A stretch of DNA of 13,237 bases from Clostridiales bacterium (GTDB lineage: Bacteria; Bacillota; Clostridia; Christensenellales; DUVY01), in NCBI GenBank assembly GCA_031290295.1, contig JAITNT010000225.1:1-13237 (forward strand). The letters are read 5' to 3'. Made by a program: the position numbers and the translations under genes. Positions 6,355-12,192 of the stretch are shown piece after piece. The notes beneath the pieces were generated by a model that made no database searches, had not been told where the DNA came from, and was given only the letters and a program-made list of their open reading frames with translations. How positions within the stretch are numbered: the stretch's first letter is position 1; each line of letters opens with the position of its first letter.

Positions 6355-6429
6355 AGTATTTCACCGCACACGGTATCCGATTGTTTTATTAAATCACACT
6401 ACCTTGTACATGTCAACCAAAATTTTTCC
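6345..6429 (-). repeat. Promoter-module repeat, copy 2 (partner at 5711-5798)
   Basis: This is the second copy of the promoter/start module. Here it includes the ribosome binding site and ATG of the 4-TM gene. The palindrome seen at 5708-5727 is present only as an imperfect version (AATACTATG then TATGGGAATA), and the 22-bp palindrome is absent. Confidence 0.75.
6388..6416 (-). promoter_or_regulatory. Promoter P2 of the 4-TM gene
   Basis: On the minus strand: perfect TTGACA (6411-6416), 17-base spacer, TTTAAT -10 (6388-6393) with upstream TGA. One base away from the consensus -10 of P1, so it is predicted to be somewhat weaker. The predicted transcript start lies about 25-30 bases before the ATG at 6354. 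Confidence 0.8.
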
Positions 6430-6518
6430 GTTGTTTTGAAAATATCCGTTAAGAAATTTTATCGGAGCGTCCAAGCCTGCCGTTTCGCAATATTTATCGG
6501 GCAGAGCAACCCGCGCGG

Positions 6519-6995
6519 TCAATTCATAAGCATTACAACCAAATTCGTTACCGTTAAAAAAGCTATCCAAGCGTCAAACGCCGCGAACAGTAAAAAAGCG
6601 GTTTTGCAGGATTTTTTCTTGAGGTCTACCGCTATGTACGAGGTAAGCACGAGAACCGCGATAATTATTACCGCCGACCACGTGACGCTGTGTACGGCGT
6701 AAAAAAGCGGCGGCCACAAAATCAACCCGAGCGCAAGACCGCCTGCCATAAGGTATAAATATCTGTCGCCGCACCCTTTGAGAAGAATCAGGCAAAATGC
6801 GCAGCCTGCCGCGGCAAGCATTACGCCCCAAATAATAAGAAGCGCAAGCCCGCCGGGCATAAAGCCCGGCAGCATAAGCCCCCGATACCAGTCGGACTCC
6901 GAATCGACAAAAAGCACGGCCGCCGCAAACAGTATTGCCGCCGCTATGCCCGCAAAGGCGACCGGAAAACCGGATTTTTTGATTTTTTCGTTCAT
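6519..6995 (-). CDS. tspO: TspO/MBR family protein (tryptophan-rich sensory protein homologue)
   Basis: The 158-residue length and five membrane segments fit TspO, the bacterial relative of the mitochondrial translocator protein, which binds porphyrins and is linked to tetrapyrrole and stress responses. Family landmarks visible in order are the first helix (about 11-30), the loop with W36-Y37 and P43/P47 (usual form W-Y-x-x-L-x-K-P-x-x-x-P-P), a Trp in helix 2 (W56), a W-P-P-L-F-Y stretch (94-99) plus S103/W106 matching the N-x-x-W-x-x-L-F region, and the last helix with D141-A-W143 and N151 (usual P-Y-x-x-W...L-N). It starts 9 bases after the stop of the DUF2935 gene, so the two form an operon. 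The ribosome binding site (GGCGGGCGG) is only moderate, which suggests translational coupling. The sequence is divergent but the assignment is fairly firm. Confidence 0.75.
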   Translation of the reverse strand: MNEKIKKSGFPVAFAGIAAAILFAAAVLFVDSESDWYRGLMLPGFMPGGLALLIIWGVMLAAAGCAFCLILLKGCGDRYLYLMAGGLALGLILWPPLFYAVHSVTWSAVIIIAVLVLTSYIAVDLKKKSCKTAFLLFAAFDAWIAFLTVTNLVVMLMN

Positions 6996-7004
6996 GCCGC
7001 CCGC

Positions 7005-7895
7005 CTACCCTTTTATTCCGGCAATTCTCAGCAGGTAATTAGTCTCGCGCAAAATATGGTCGGCTTGCAGTACGGGCATTCTTGTGAGAACCTTTACAGA
7101 CAACTGCCTGTCGACGAGCGTATTCAGGTAATCGGCAAAGCGTTCCGCCGTGCCGACAAGCGCGTCCAAACCGTTTTCGCCGTCCAAAACGGCGAGCGCG
7201 GCGTTAAACTCGCGGGCAAAGCCGTTTGCCAAGGAAATATCCGCGGTTTCGGACGGGTCAAGGTCTCCGCGCATCACGAGCGCGTGCTCCTTGTGGCGCT
7301 CTGTCCAAAACCTCACCGCCGATACGTTATAGCCGTAGACGGCGCCGCCCTTTTCGAGAAGCCGCAAGCCCGCGAGGTATTGTTCGGCTTCCAAAATCTG
7401 ATGCGTACACTCGGCGGGATAAAATGCGGCGGCGGCTTGACCCGTGCGGAGGCTCTCCGAAACCGTTTGGGTAAGCTCGGTAAGCCCCTTTGCAAGCTCC
7501 GCGCCCTTGCCGTTGAGCTTAACCGCGTGCTCGTAGATAATAGGAAGCCTGCCCACGGGAACGGCGGACGGCTTGGATATGCTCTCGGCTTGCAGGGCGG
7601 TTATGCGTGGATTTTCGGAAACGCCGTACAGCTCGCGCATTTTGTTTTCGCACTTAGCCGTATTATCGGTAACCATTTCGCCGGCTTCCCGCGCGGCGGC
7701 GGGCAGGTGCGAAATAATTTCCAGGCACTCGCCTAGGAGCATTTCAAAATGCACCTTGTACCTCTCGAAGGATTGCACAAACCGCATAACGGGCGGAGGA
7801 AGCCCCGCGGCGTCAAGCGCGCAATGCTCCTTAAGTATCCGCGAATAAAACATGTTAAGCTCCACCGCGTCGGTAATGTACTGTTCACGAGTCAT
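7005..7895 (-). CDS. DUF2935 family protein (ferritin-like four-helix bundles)
   Basis: The 296-residue product starts at the ATG at 7895, which has GGAGGG four bases upstream; the longer frame from 7991 lacks such a site. It is all-helical with two similar halves. The first half has E12-L-N-x-F-Y-S-R-I-L-K-E-H24; the second repeats the pattern as F-W-T-E-R-H-K-E-H204. It closes with D-H280-I-L-R-E284-x-N-Y-L, the usual last helix of DUF2935 proteins. The paired Glu/His positions resemble the metal-binding helices of ferritin-like bundles, though DUF2935 has no established biochemical role that I can cite. Such proteins are common in Clostridia and Bacilli. Its operon partner is the TspO homologue, hinting at redox, haem or metal stress; that is inference. 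Confidence 0.75.
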   Translation of the reverse strand: MTREQYITDAVELNMFYSRILKEHCALDAAGLPPPVMRFVQSFERYKVHFEMLLGECLEIISHLPAAAREAGEMVTDNTAKCENKMRELYGVSENPRITALQAESISKPSAVPVGRLPIIYEHAVKLNGKGAELAKGLTELTQTVSESLRTGQAAAAFYPAECTHQILEAEQYLAGLRLLEKGGAVYGYNVSAVRFWTERHKEHALVMRGDLDPSETADISLANGFAREFNAALAVLDGENGLDALVGTAERFADYLNTLVDRQLSVKVLTRMPVLQADHILRETNYLLRIAGIKG

Positions 7896-8015
7896 AGCGC
7901 CCTCCGGAAATATACTGCTATATTTTATGAGGGATTGTCCGCCGTTATGATTGCCGTATCTTTTTTTCGGGGCGAATGCATTAAAATACATTCGCGTTAC
8001 AACGCGTATAATTCA

Positions 8016-8113
8016 CCCCTTTACGGGGGTTCTTCACGCCCTTGCGGGCTAAAACCCATTAAGGGGCGCGGAACAAAACGCGGTTTTGCCCCGCGCGAAC
8101 CGACTTGCGTCGG
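8016..8113. other. Cluster of short GC-rich hairpins in the 8159/7895 intergenic region
   Basis: Four hairpins follow each other: CCCC/GGGG (8016-8028), GCCC-TTGC-GGGC (8038-8049), GCGCGG-aa-CAAAA paired with TTTTG-cc-CCGCGC around a 5-base loop (8066-8096), and CCGAC-TTGC-GTCGG (8100-8113). On the minus strand the last has a GCAA tetraloop of the GNRA class. They lie just after the winged-helix membrane protein gene and may end its transcript, but no T run follows any of them. They could equally be REP-like palindromes. Confidence 0.4.
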
Positions 8114-8158
8114 TATTAAAACGCAATCGTCCAGGGTATGGGGCATAAGCGTACCGGG

Positions 8159-9361
8159 TTACCGCTTAATCCTGAAAATCGGGCTTAACGCCGCGTAGAA
8201 AATTCCGAATACCGCGGGGAAAAGGCTCAACGCCGTTGCGAGGTCAACCGACCCGCTGCCGATAGCCTTCAGTAATTCCGCGGGCGTGCCGCCCTGCACG
8301 GCGTATACAAAAAGCAAAACGAGACCGGCGGACAAAACCAAACCGACCGCCAAAACGATAAGGGCAAGACCTTTGATTCCGCTGTAAAAGCTGTTTCTGC
8401 CGAAAAATATGCTAGCGGCGCCGAGCAAGGCTACAATACCGAACACGCCGTAAAGCCAAAATTGCAGGGTCGGATTCGTTCCTATTTCCGTTATAACCGA
8501 CGCGCCGAAAAATACGTTAAGCGCGGCGAACACAACCGCGGCGGCAATAAGCGCGACGCCGGCAAGCATAAGCGCTTTCAGCCTTTTTTCGCCGCCGCCC
8601 GAACCGTTATCGACCCGCGCTTCCGGTTTGCCGGTTCTCACATCCGCAGACGACGATTGCTCCACTACTATTGACGGCGAACCGCTCAGAAGCGATGCGA
8701 TGCGCTCGTCTAACGTTTTATTCGCGGGCGTCCGCGTCGGCTCGTCGACAACAGCGGCGGCTTTTTCGGGTGCGGGCTCCTGAGCAATCGGGCGCGGCGG
8801 CGCGGCGGACACCGCTTCGCCGCTCACGGCGACCTCGTCCGCAGACTCGGGCTTAGGTCTCGGCGGACGCGGGGCGCGGGGCTTGGGCGGATTAGCCGAC
8901 GGCGCGCGTTGAGGCTTGGGCTTAGTTTCGGGCATGGGGTTCTCCTTGATAACAAGCGGCTCATCCCTGCCCTTCTGCGTCAAATGAAAATAAATAATCC
9001 CGTCGTCGTCGCCGATTCCGAGAACATAGCGTCCCTTATCGAGCTTAAAAAGCATGGACGTCAACGCGCCGGACGTAACCTCATAGCCGTTCTTGTTGTG
9101 AACGCGTATGTATTCGCCCAGCTCGGCCGCCGATTTCTTCCCGTCGCCGAGCGCGGTCATTATCAGCCGATAAATTTCCGCTCTCAACTGCTCGGTAGTC
9201 TTTTCCGCAGGCTCGGGCTTCTTTGCGGCGGCGGCAACCGTTTTTGCGCCCACCGCTTTAGCCGCGGCGGGCTTTTTTGCAGCGGCAGGTTTCTTTGCGG
9301 CGGCGGGTTTAGCTCCGTCCGCTTTGGTTTTTTTTCCGCTCTCGTTTCCGTTGTTTGCCAT
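8159..9361 (-). CDS. Winged-helix membrane protein with histone-H1-like N-terminus
   Basis: I chose the ATG at 9361 because CGGAGA lies about ten bases upstream; an ATG at 9382 is in frame but lacks a site. The 400-residue protein has four parts. Residues 10-48 are a Lys/Ala/Pro tract with repeats of A-A-A-K-K-P, like histone H1 tails and bacterial nucleoid-binding tails. Residues about 56-132 look like a winged helix: helices E-Q-L-R-A-E-I-Y-R-L-I and S-A-A-E-L-G-E-Y-I, a recognition helix T-S-G-A-L-T-S-M-L-F-K-L, then a hairpin wing Y-V-L-G-I...I-I-Y-F-H-L-T. Residues 140-255 are a Pro-rich acidic linker. Four membrane helices follow (about 262-285, 300-321, 332-356 and 373-394). A DNA-binding, membrane-tethered role is a fair inference. 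I recognise no named family for the whole. Confidence 0.75.
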   Translation of the reverse strand: MANNGNESGKKTKADGAKPAAAKKPAAAKKPAAAKAVGAKTVAAAAKKPEPAEKTTEQLRAEIYRLIMTALGDGKKSAAELGEYIRVHNKNGYEVTSGALTSMLFKLDKGRYVLGIGDDDGIIYFHLTQKGRDEPLVIKENPMPETKPKPQRAPSANPPKPRAPRPPRPKPESADEVAVSGEAVSAAPPRPIAQEPAPEKAAAVVDEPTRTPANKTLDERIASLLSGSPSIVVEQSSSADVRTGKPEARVDNGSGGGEKRLKALMLAGVALIAAAVVFAALNVFFGASVITEIGTNPTLQFWLYGVFGIVALLGAASIFFGRNSFYSGIKGLALIVLAVGLVLSAGLVLLFVYAVQGGTPAELLKAIGSGSVDLATALSLFPAVFGIFYAALSPIFRIKR

Positions 9362-9393
9362 AATTCTTGTCTCCGTGTTCATACGTTCTTATA

Positions 9394-9437
9394 CCGGATT
9401 TCTGCCTAACCGGAAAGGTTATGCCGGAAATCCGGCG
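9394..9437 (-). promoter_or_regulatory. Leader hairpin with two competing folds
   Basis: The leader of the winged-helix gene can form a 9-bp perfect outer stem, CCGGATTTC (9427-9435) with GAAATCCGG (9394-9402), enclosing a smaller TAACC/GGTTA hairpin. The 5' strand of that stem can instead close on itself as GCCGG-ATTT-CCGGC (9424-9437). The structure lies about 20 bases upstream of the ribosome binding site. Confidence 0.4.
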
Positions 9438-9494
9438 TTAGCGCCGCCGCGAAACCAAATGCGAGGCGTTCCGCTACAACTCTAATGTTATTTT

Positions 9495-9523
9495 AGTATA
9501 GCATACATATCGTATAAATACAA
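9495..9523 (-). promoter_or_regulatory. Promoter of the winged-helix membrane protein gene
   Basis: On the minus strand: TTGTAT (9518-9523), 17-base spacer, TATACT (9495-9500) with TGC just upstream, an extended -10. It leaves a leader of about 125 bases, long enough for the hairpin at 9394-9437. Confidence 0.7.
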
Positions 9524-9650
9524 CCTCACAAAACAAACTCATTGCGAAAAAAACGGAAATAAAATAAGCCCGGTCGGGTTGCCGCGCCGCAAGTGCGCGT
9601 ATAGCTAAGGACGGAGAGGACCGGTTAGAGGGCTAGTTAAATAATTGGTA

Positions 9651-9690
9651 AGCGGTAAAGAGATTCTTCGACAAGCGATAGATTTGACAT
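9651..9690 (+). repeat. Dispersed short repeat, copy 1
   Basis: This is a degenerate member of a family with the shape AGCGGYRAAGAGATnnTTCGAC...TAGnnnTGACA. Other members lie at 10230-10269, 11714-11752 and, on the minus strand, 5829-5858. Similar words are the source of the well-known spurious 'CHCERSEA'-type ORFs in many genomes. Confidence 0.5.
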
Positions 9691-9895
9691 GGATTTTGTT
9701 TTGTTGTATGGGGTACGGGTAGCACGGGCATGGATAGGGTTTTAGCGGTATGGGGAACGGGTAAACAAACGCGGTTGTCCAAAGTTGGGGCGGCCGCCCC
9801 CGATCGCCCGTATATGTCGGCTGCGGCACGGTTTTGTGCGATAAAAAAATGGCAAAATTTGGCAAAAAATATTTTACGATTTCTGTCAAAAACGC

Positions 9896-9925
9896 TTGCA
9901 AACGCATGTTCGGGTATGATATAAT
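9896..9925 (+). promoter_or_regulatory. Orphan plus-strand promoter with no gene downstream
   Basis: TTGCAA (9896-9901), 18-base spacer and perfect TATAAT (9920-9925) with an extended TGA. About 60 bases downstream is ACATTGACAACTGAAT (from about 9984), which resembles the conserved 'TTGAAAACTGAA' words of Clostridial rRNA leaders and spacers. No ORF, tRNA or rRNA that I can recognise follows. It may drive a small RNA or be a leftover rRNA-type leader. Confidence 0.45.
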
Positions 9926-10108
9926 GCGGGTACGGTGGTTAACGAACGAGCGTTTTGTTATGTTTAGGGGCGTTACTCCGTGTGTACATTGACAACTGAA
10001 TCACAAAGCATTTACGGGGGCGGTTCTATCGGCGCGCCCTCTCTCCGGGGTATTTCCGGCGGTCGCTAGGCGGGGGCGGCACGGCGGGAAAGGAAGGGGA
10101 GCAAGGGC

Positions 10109-10620
10109 GGGGGGGGGAAGAGGGCAAGTGAATTGCATCGGGGCGATGAAAGCGGCGAAGAGGGTCTGGATTCCTACGGCGCGCTAGCGCGCCTCTGAAT
10201 GACAGAGAGGGCTTATTTGTTTATTAGCAAGCGGCGAAGTGTTGTTTCGACTACGCGATAGCAATGACATGGGCTTGTTTGGTTTGTATTGTGTACGAGT
10301 GGACAAGGTGAACCGTACCGCTAGCGAGCGCAAGTGAAGCGCGCGAGCGGCTTTTAGCCGTACAATACGAGTATACCGTAATAACCCGGATAAGACTATG
10401 CCGTTGAAGTCCGCCCGAATGCGAAAAAGCGAGACGAAGCCGCCGCTAAGGCGGCGCAGCGAGCGCGCATTCGCGTCGGGGCGGCAAAAGTCCGACTGAA
10501 TGCGACTAAGCAAGACAGCCGCCCGTAAAGGGCGGCTTGTCGCAGCGCTTATTCACGCTTGGTCGGCTCTCTTGCGCGCATTCGCGTCCGGGCGGCTTAT
10601 TCACGCTTGGTCGGTATGGT
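10109..10620 (+). repeat. Repeat block R1 (partner R2 at 11668-12190)
   Basis: R1 begins with a G9 tract followed by AAGAGGGCAAGTGAATTG. It carries a dispersed-repeat copy (10230-10269), a 50-bp block at 10347-10396 that matches 11804-11853 at all but two bases, and a block of about 170 bp (10399-10569) matching 12017-12189 closely. The right part holds two hairpin units. It ends with a second copy of the 20-base word beginning GCTTATTCACG (10547-10566 and 10595-10614). R1 and R2 have the same orientation and flank the DHH gene. Confidence 0.8.
10492..10566 (-). repeat. Gene-3'-end palindromic element, copy in R1
   Basis: CCGAC (10492-10496) pairs with GTCGG (10562-10566) and TGAAT with ATTCA inside it; the centre is a strong stem AGCCGCCC/GGGCGGCT (10517-10524 and 10530-10537). 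The matching element in R2 keeps the outer and central stems while bases around them change. It lies about 76 bases past the DHH stop codon; the word GGTCGGCTTA also occurs right at that stop. It may act as a bidirectional terminator, although no T run follows. Confidence 0.5.
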
Positions 10621-10642
10621 ATCGTTTGGTCGGCTTAGTCCT

Positions 10643-11557
10643 TTAGCCGTCCTTTTTCATAACGGCGATAAGCTCGGCGATCGCCTTATCGGCCTCGCCG
10701 TATACCACCTGACAGGTGCCTACCTGGCGGTGTCCGCCGCCGCCGTACTTCAAAAGAAGCTTGCCGACGTCGGTCTTAGACGTGCGGTTGATAACGCTGT
10801 GACCAACCGCGATAGGGCAATTCTGCTTGCCGCGCCCGTCTACTATCCACAATGAAATGTTTTGCTCCGGGTACATACTGTAAACAAGGAAGCGGTTGCC
10901 CGTATAAATTGTTTCCACGTTCCTCAGGTCGCTGACGATAACGTTGCCGTCCGTACGGGTGTGCGCCTTGACCATTTCTTTGAAAAGCTTATCCTGCTCG
11001 AAATACAGCTTAACGCGTTCCTTAACGTCGGGCAACGCCATAATCTCGTCGATATTCATAGTCGCACAGGCGTCAATGAGCATTTCCATAAGCTGATAAT
11101 TACTGATTTTGAAATCGCGGAAGCGTCCCAACCCCGTGCGCGGATCCATAACGAAGCCTAACAATACCCAGCCCGTCGGGTTGAGAATTTCTTCCTTAGC
11201 GAGTTTTGCCGCATCAACCTTATCGACGGCCGTTACCATTTCGTCAAAGTGCGGGAGCTTCGCTTTGCCGCCGTAATAATCGTAAATAACGCGGGCGGCG
11301 GAGTCGGCAAGGCGGCTCATGCCCTCGTATTTTACATTAGCTCCCAGTCTCTCGTTCTCGCTCGAATGATGGTCAAACCACAGCTTGCAACCCTCGATAT
11401 ACGGAACGTTCGCCAAAACGTCGTCCTTAGTTACCTCTACAAGCCCGTCCTGCATATCCTTAGGGTGGACAAACTTCCAGTTGTCGATAATCCCCAATTC
11501 TTTCAAAAGAGCGCCGCAGGCAAGTCCGTCGAAATCCGATCTGGTAAGTAAACGCAT
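10643..11557 (-). CDS. DHH/DHHA1 family phosphoesterase (exopolyphosphatase- or oligoribonuclease-like)
   Basis: The 304-residue protein has the motifs of DHH phosphoesterases, Mn-dependent enzymes that cleave phosphate esters in short RNAs, cyclic dinucleotides or polyphosphate. The first metal motif is S-D8-F-D10-G (usual H-x-D-x-D-G, with Ser replacing the common His). The second is the signature D62-H63-H64. A-A-R (87-89) and V-D112-K-V-D115 supply further ligands. The C-terminal DHHA1 domain ends with G-G-G-G-H276-R-Q-V-G, the substrate-binding glycine loop. No membrane segment or CBS, PAS or GGDEF domain is present, so it is a stand-alone cytoplasmic enzyme rather than a GdpP. The start at 11557 has GGGAGA upstream and a strong promoter at 11599-11627. 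It is monocistronic and flanked by direct repeats R1 and R2. Family assignment is firm; the exact substrate cannot be told. Confidence 0.88.
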   Translation of the reverse strand: MRLLTRSDFDGLACGALLKELGIIDNWKFVHPKDMQDGLVEVTKDDVLANVPYIEGCKLWFDHHSSENERLGANVKYEGMSRLADSAARVIYDYYGGKAKLPHFDEMVTAVDKVDAAKLAKEEILNPTGWVLLGFVMDPRTGLGRFRDFKISNYQLMEMLIDACATMNIDEIMALPDVKERVKLYFEQDKLFKEMVKAHTRTDGNVIVSDLRNVETIYTGNRFLVYSMYPEQNISLWIVDGRGKQNCPIAVGHSVINRTSKTDVGKLLLKYGGGGHRQVGTCQVVYGEADKAIAELIAVMKKDG

Positions 11558-11598
11558 AAATTTAATCTCCCTTGTTGTTAATCTTAAGATATAAATAC

Positions 11599-11627
11599 AT
11601 TATATCATGTAATTACAATTTATTCAA
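11599..11627 (-). promoter_or_regulatory. Promoter of the DHH phosphoesterase gene
   Basis: On the minus strand: TTGAAT (11622-11627), 17-base spacer, perfect TATAAT (11599-11604) with TGA just upstream. The leader is about 35 bases, with GGGAGA before the ATG. Confidence 0.8.
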
Positions 11628-11853
11628 GAAAATATCAACGGCAATTTTATTATTCGCTCCGGCAATAGGGGGGGGGGGGAAGAGGACAAGTGAATTGTAT
11701 ATGGGGCGGTGAAAGCGGCGAAGAGATGTTTCGACTGCGCGCTAGCATTGACAGAGAGGGTTGGTTTGAACTGGATTGCCACGCTGCGCTCGCAATGACA
11801 ATAGCGGCTTTTAACCGTACTATACGAGTATACCGTAATAACCCGGATAAGAC

Positions 11854-12013
11854 GAGTATGTTCATACCGCCGAAGGCGTGCAGATTTCAGTCAATTTTAG
11901 TGTCCGTCAAGGCGTTTTTTCGCAGGCGTAGTAGAACTACGCCAAGAAAAAAGAACACAGACGGACGCTGAAAGGGACGATATATGCCGCTTGCGCGCGG
12001 CATGAACATACTC
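11854..12013. mobile_element. MITE-like 160-bp element with 12-bp perfect inverted repeats
   Basis: GAGTATGTTCAT (11854-11865) and ATGAACATACTC (12002-12013) are perfect inverted repeats. Inside are three arms: a left hairpin CGCC-GAA-GGCG (about 11868-11878), a long central arm made of nested pairs (TTTCAG/CTGAAA at 11885 and 11968, GTCCGTC/GACGGAC at 11902 and 11960, TTTTTTC/GAAAAAA at 11915 and 11946, GCGTAGT/ACTACGC at 11926 and 11936), and a right hairpin GCCGC/GCGGC (11986-12001). The whole folds as a cloverleaf. Repeat R1 lacks it: GATAAGAC is followed there directly by TATGCCGTTG, and here by the element and then TATTGCCGTTG. No clear target-site duplication is seen and no protein is encoded. 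Confidence 0.65.
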
Positions 12014-12111
12014 TATTGCCGTTGAAGTCCGCCCGAATGCGATTAAGCGAGACGAAGCCGCCCGCAGGAAGCGGCGGAGCGAGCGCGCATTCGCGTCCGG
12101 GCGGCAAAAGT

Positions 12112-12186
12112 CCGACTGAATCGGATTAAGCAAGACAGCCGCCCGTAAGGGGCGGCTTGTCGCAGCGCCGATTCACGCTTGGTCGG
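12112..12186 (-). repeat. Gene-3'-end palindromic element, copy in R2
   Basis: CCGAC (12112-12116) pairs with GTCGG (12182-12186), TGAATCGG (12117-12124) with CCGATTCA (12168-12175), and AGCCGCCC with GGGCGGCT (12137-12144 and 12150-12157). The element ends six bases from the permease stop codon, so it probably lies at the 3' end of that transcript. Confidence 0.5.
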
Positions 12187-12192
12187 CTTAAC

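Larger units (their letters stand above)
9383..10642. other. Long non-coding intergenic region rich in degenerate repeats
   Basis: No convincing gene lies in these 1,260 bases. From left to right I see the leader and promoter of the minus-strand winged-helix gene, a degenerate copy of a dispersed repeat (9651-9690), a 14-bp palindrome GGGGCGGCCGCCCC (9787-9800), an orphan plus-strand promoter (9896-9925), a G-rich stretch ending in nine Gs (10109-10117), and repeat block R1 up to the 3' end of the DHH gene. Open frames here translate repeats and are not credible. Confidence 0.6.
11668..12190 (+). repeat. Repeat block R2 (partner R1 at 10109-10620)
   Basis: R2 begins with G12 then AAGAGGACAAGTGAATTG and contains the dispersed-repeat copy (11714-11752), the 50-bp block (11804-11853), the 160-bp insertion (11854-12013) and the block of about 170 bp (12017-12189). 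Its right end touches the stop codon of the ABC permease gene. Same orientation as R1. Confidence 0.8.
11558..12192. other. Non-coding intergenic region between DHH gene and ABC permease
   Basis: These 635 bases hold the DHH promoter, a G12 tract (11668-11679), repeat block R2 and the 160-bp insertion inside it. A fragment at about 11771-11799 (GGATTGCCACGCTGCGCTCG) matches the common 'CHCERSEA' repeat seen in many bacterial genomes. No credible gene is present; the open frames are translations of repeats. Confidence 0.65.

Noticed and set aside
7056..7736. Long plus-strand frame antisense to the DUF2935 gene
   Set aside because: It is a high-GC shadow of a well-supported coding gene; no start signal and no domain features.
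9605..9907. 100-residue minus-strand frame in the long intergenic region
   Set aside because: Low-complexity Pro/Tyr-rich translation of degenerate repeat sequence, without ribosome binding site or recognisable fold.
10184..10513. 109-residue minus-strand frame in R1, and the similar frame at 11897-12133 in R2
   Set aside because: They translate the shared repeats (e.g. S-D-F-C-R-P-D-A-N-A-R-S-L-R-R in both) and hairpins; typical spurious repeat ORFs.
10109..12190. CRISPR array
   Set aside because: Repeats are few, of unequal length and spacing, with internal hairpins and no regular spacers or cas genes nearby.
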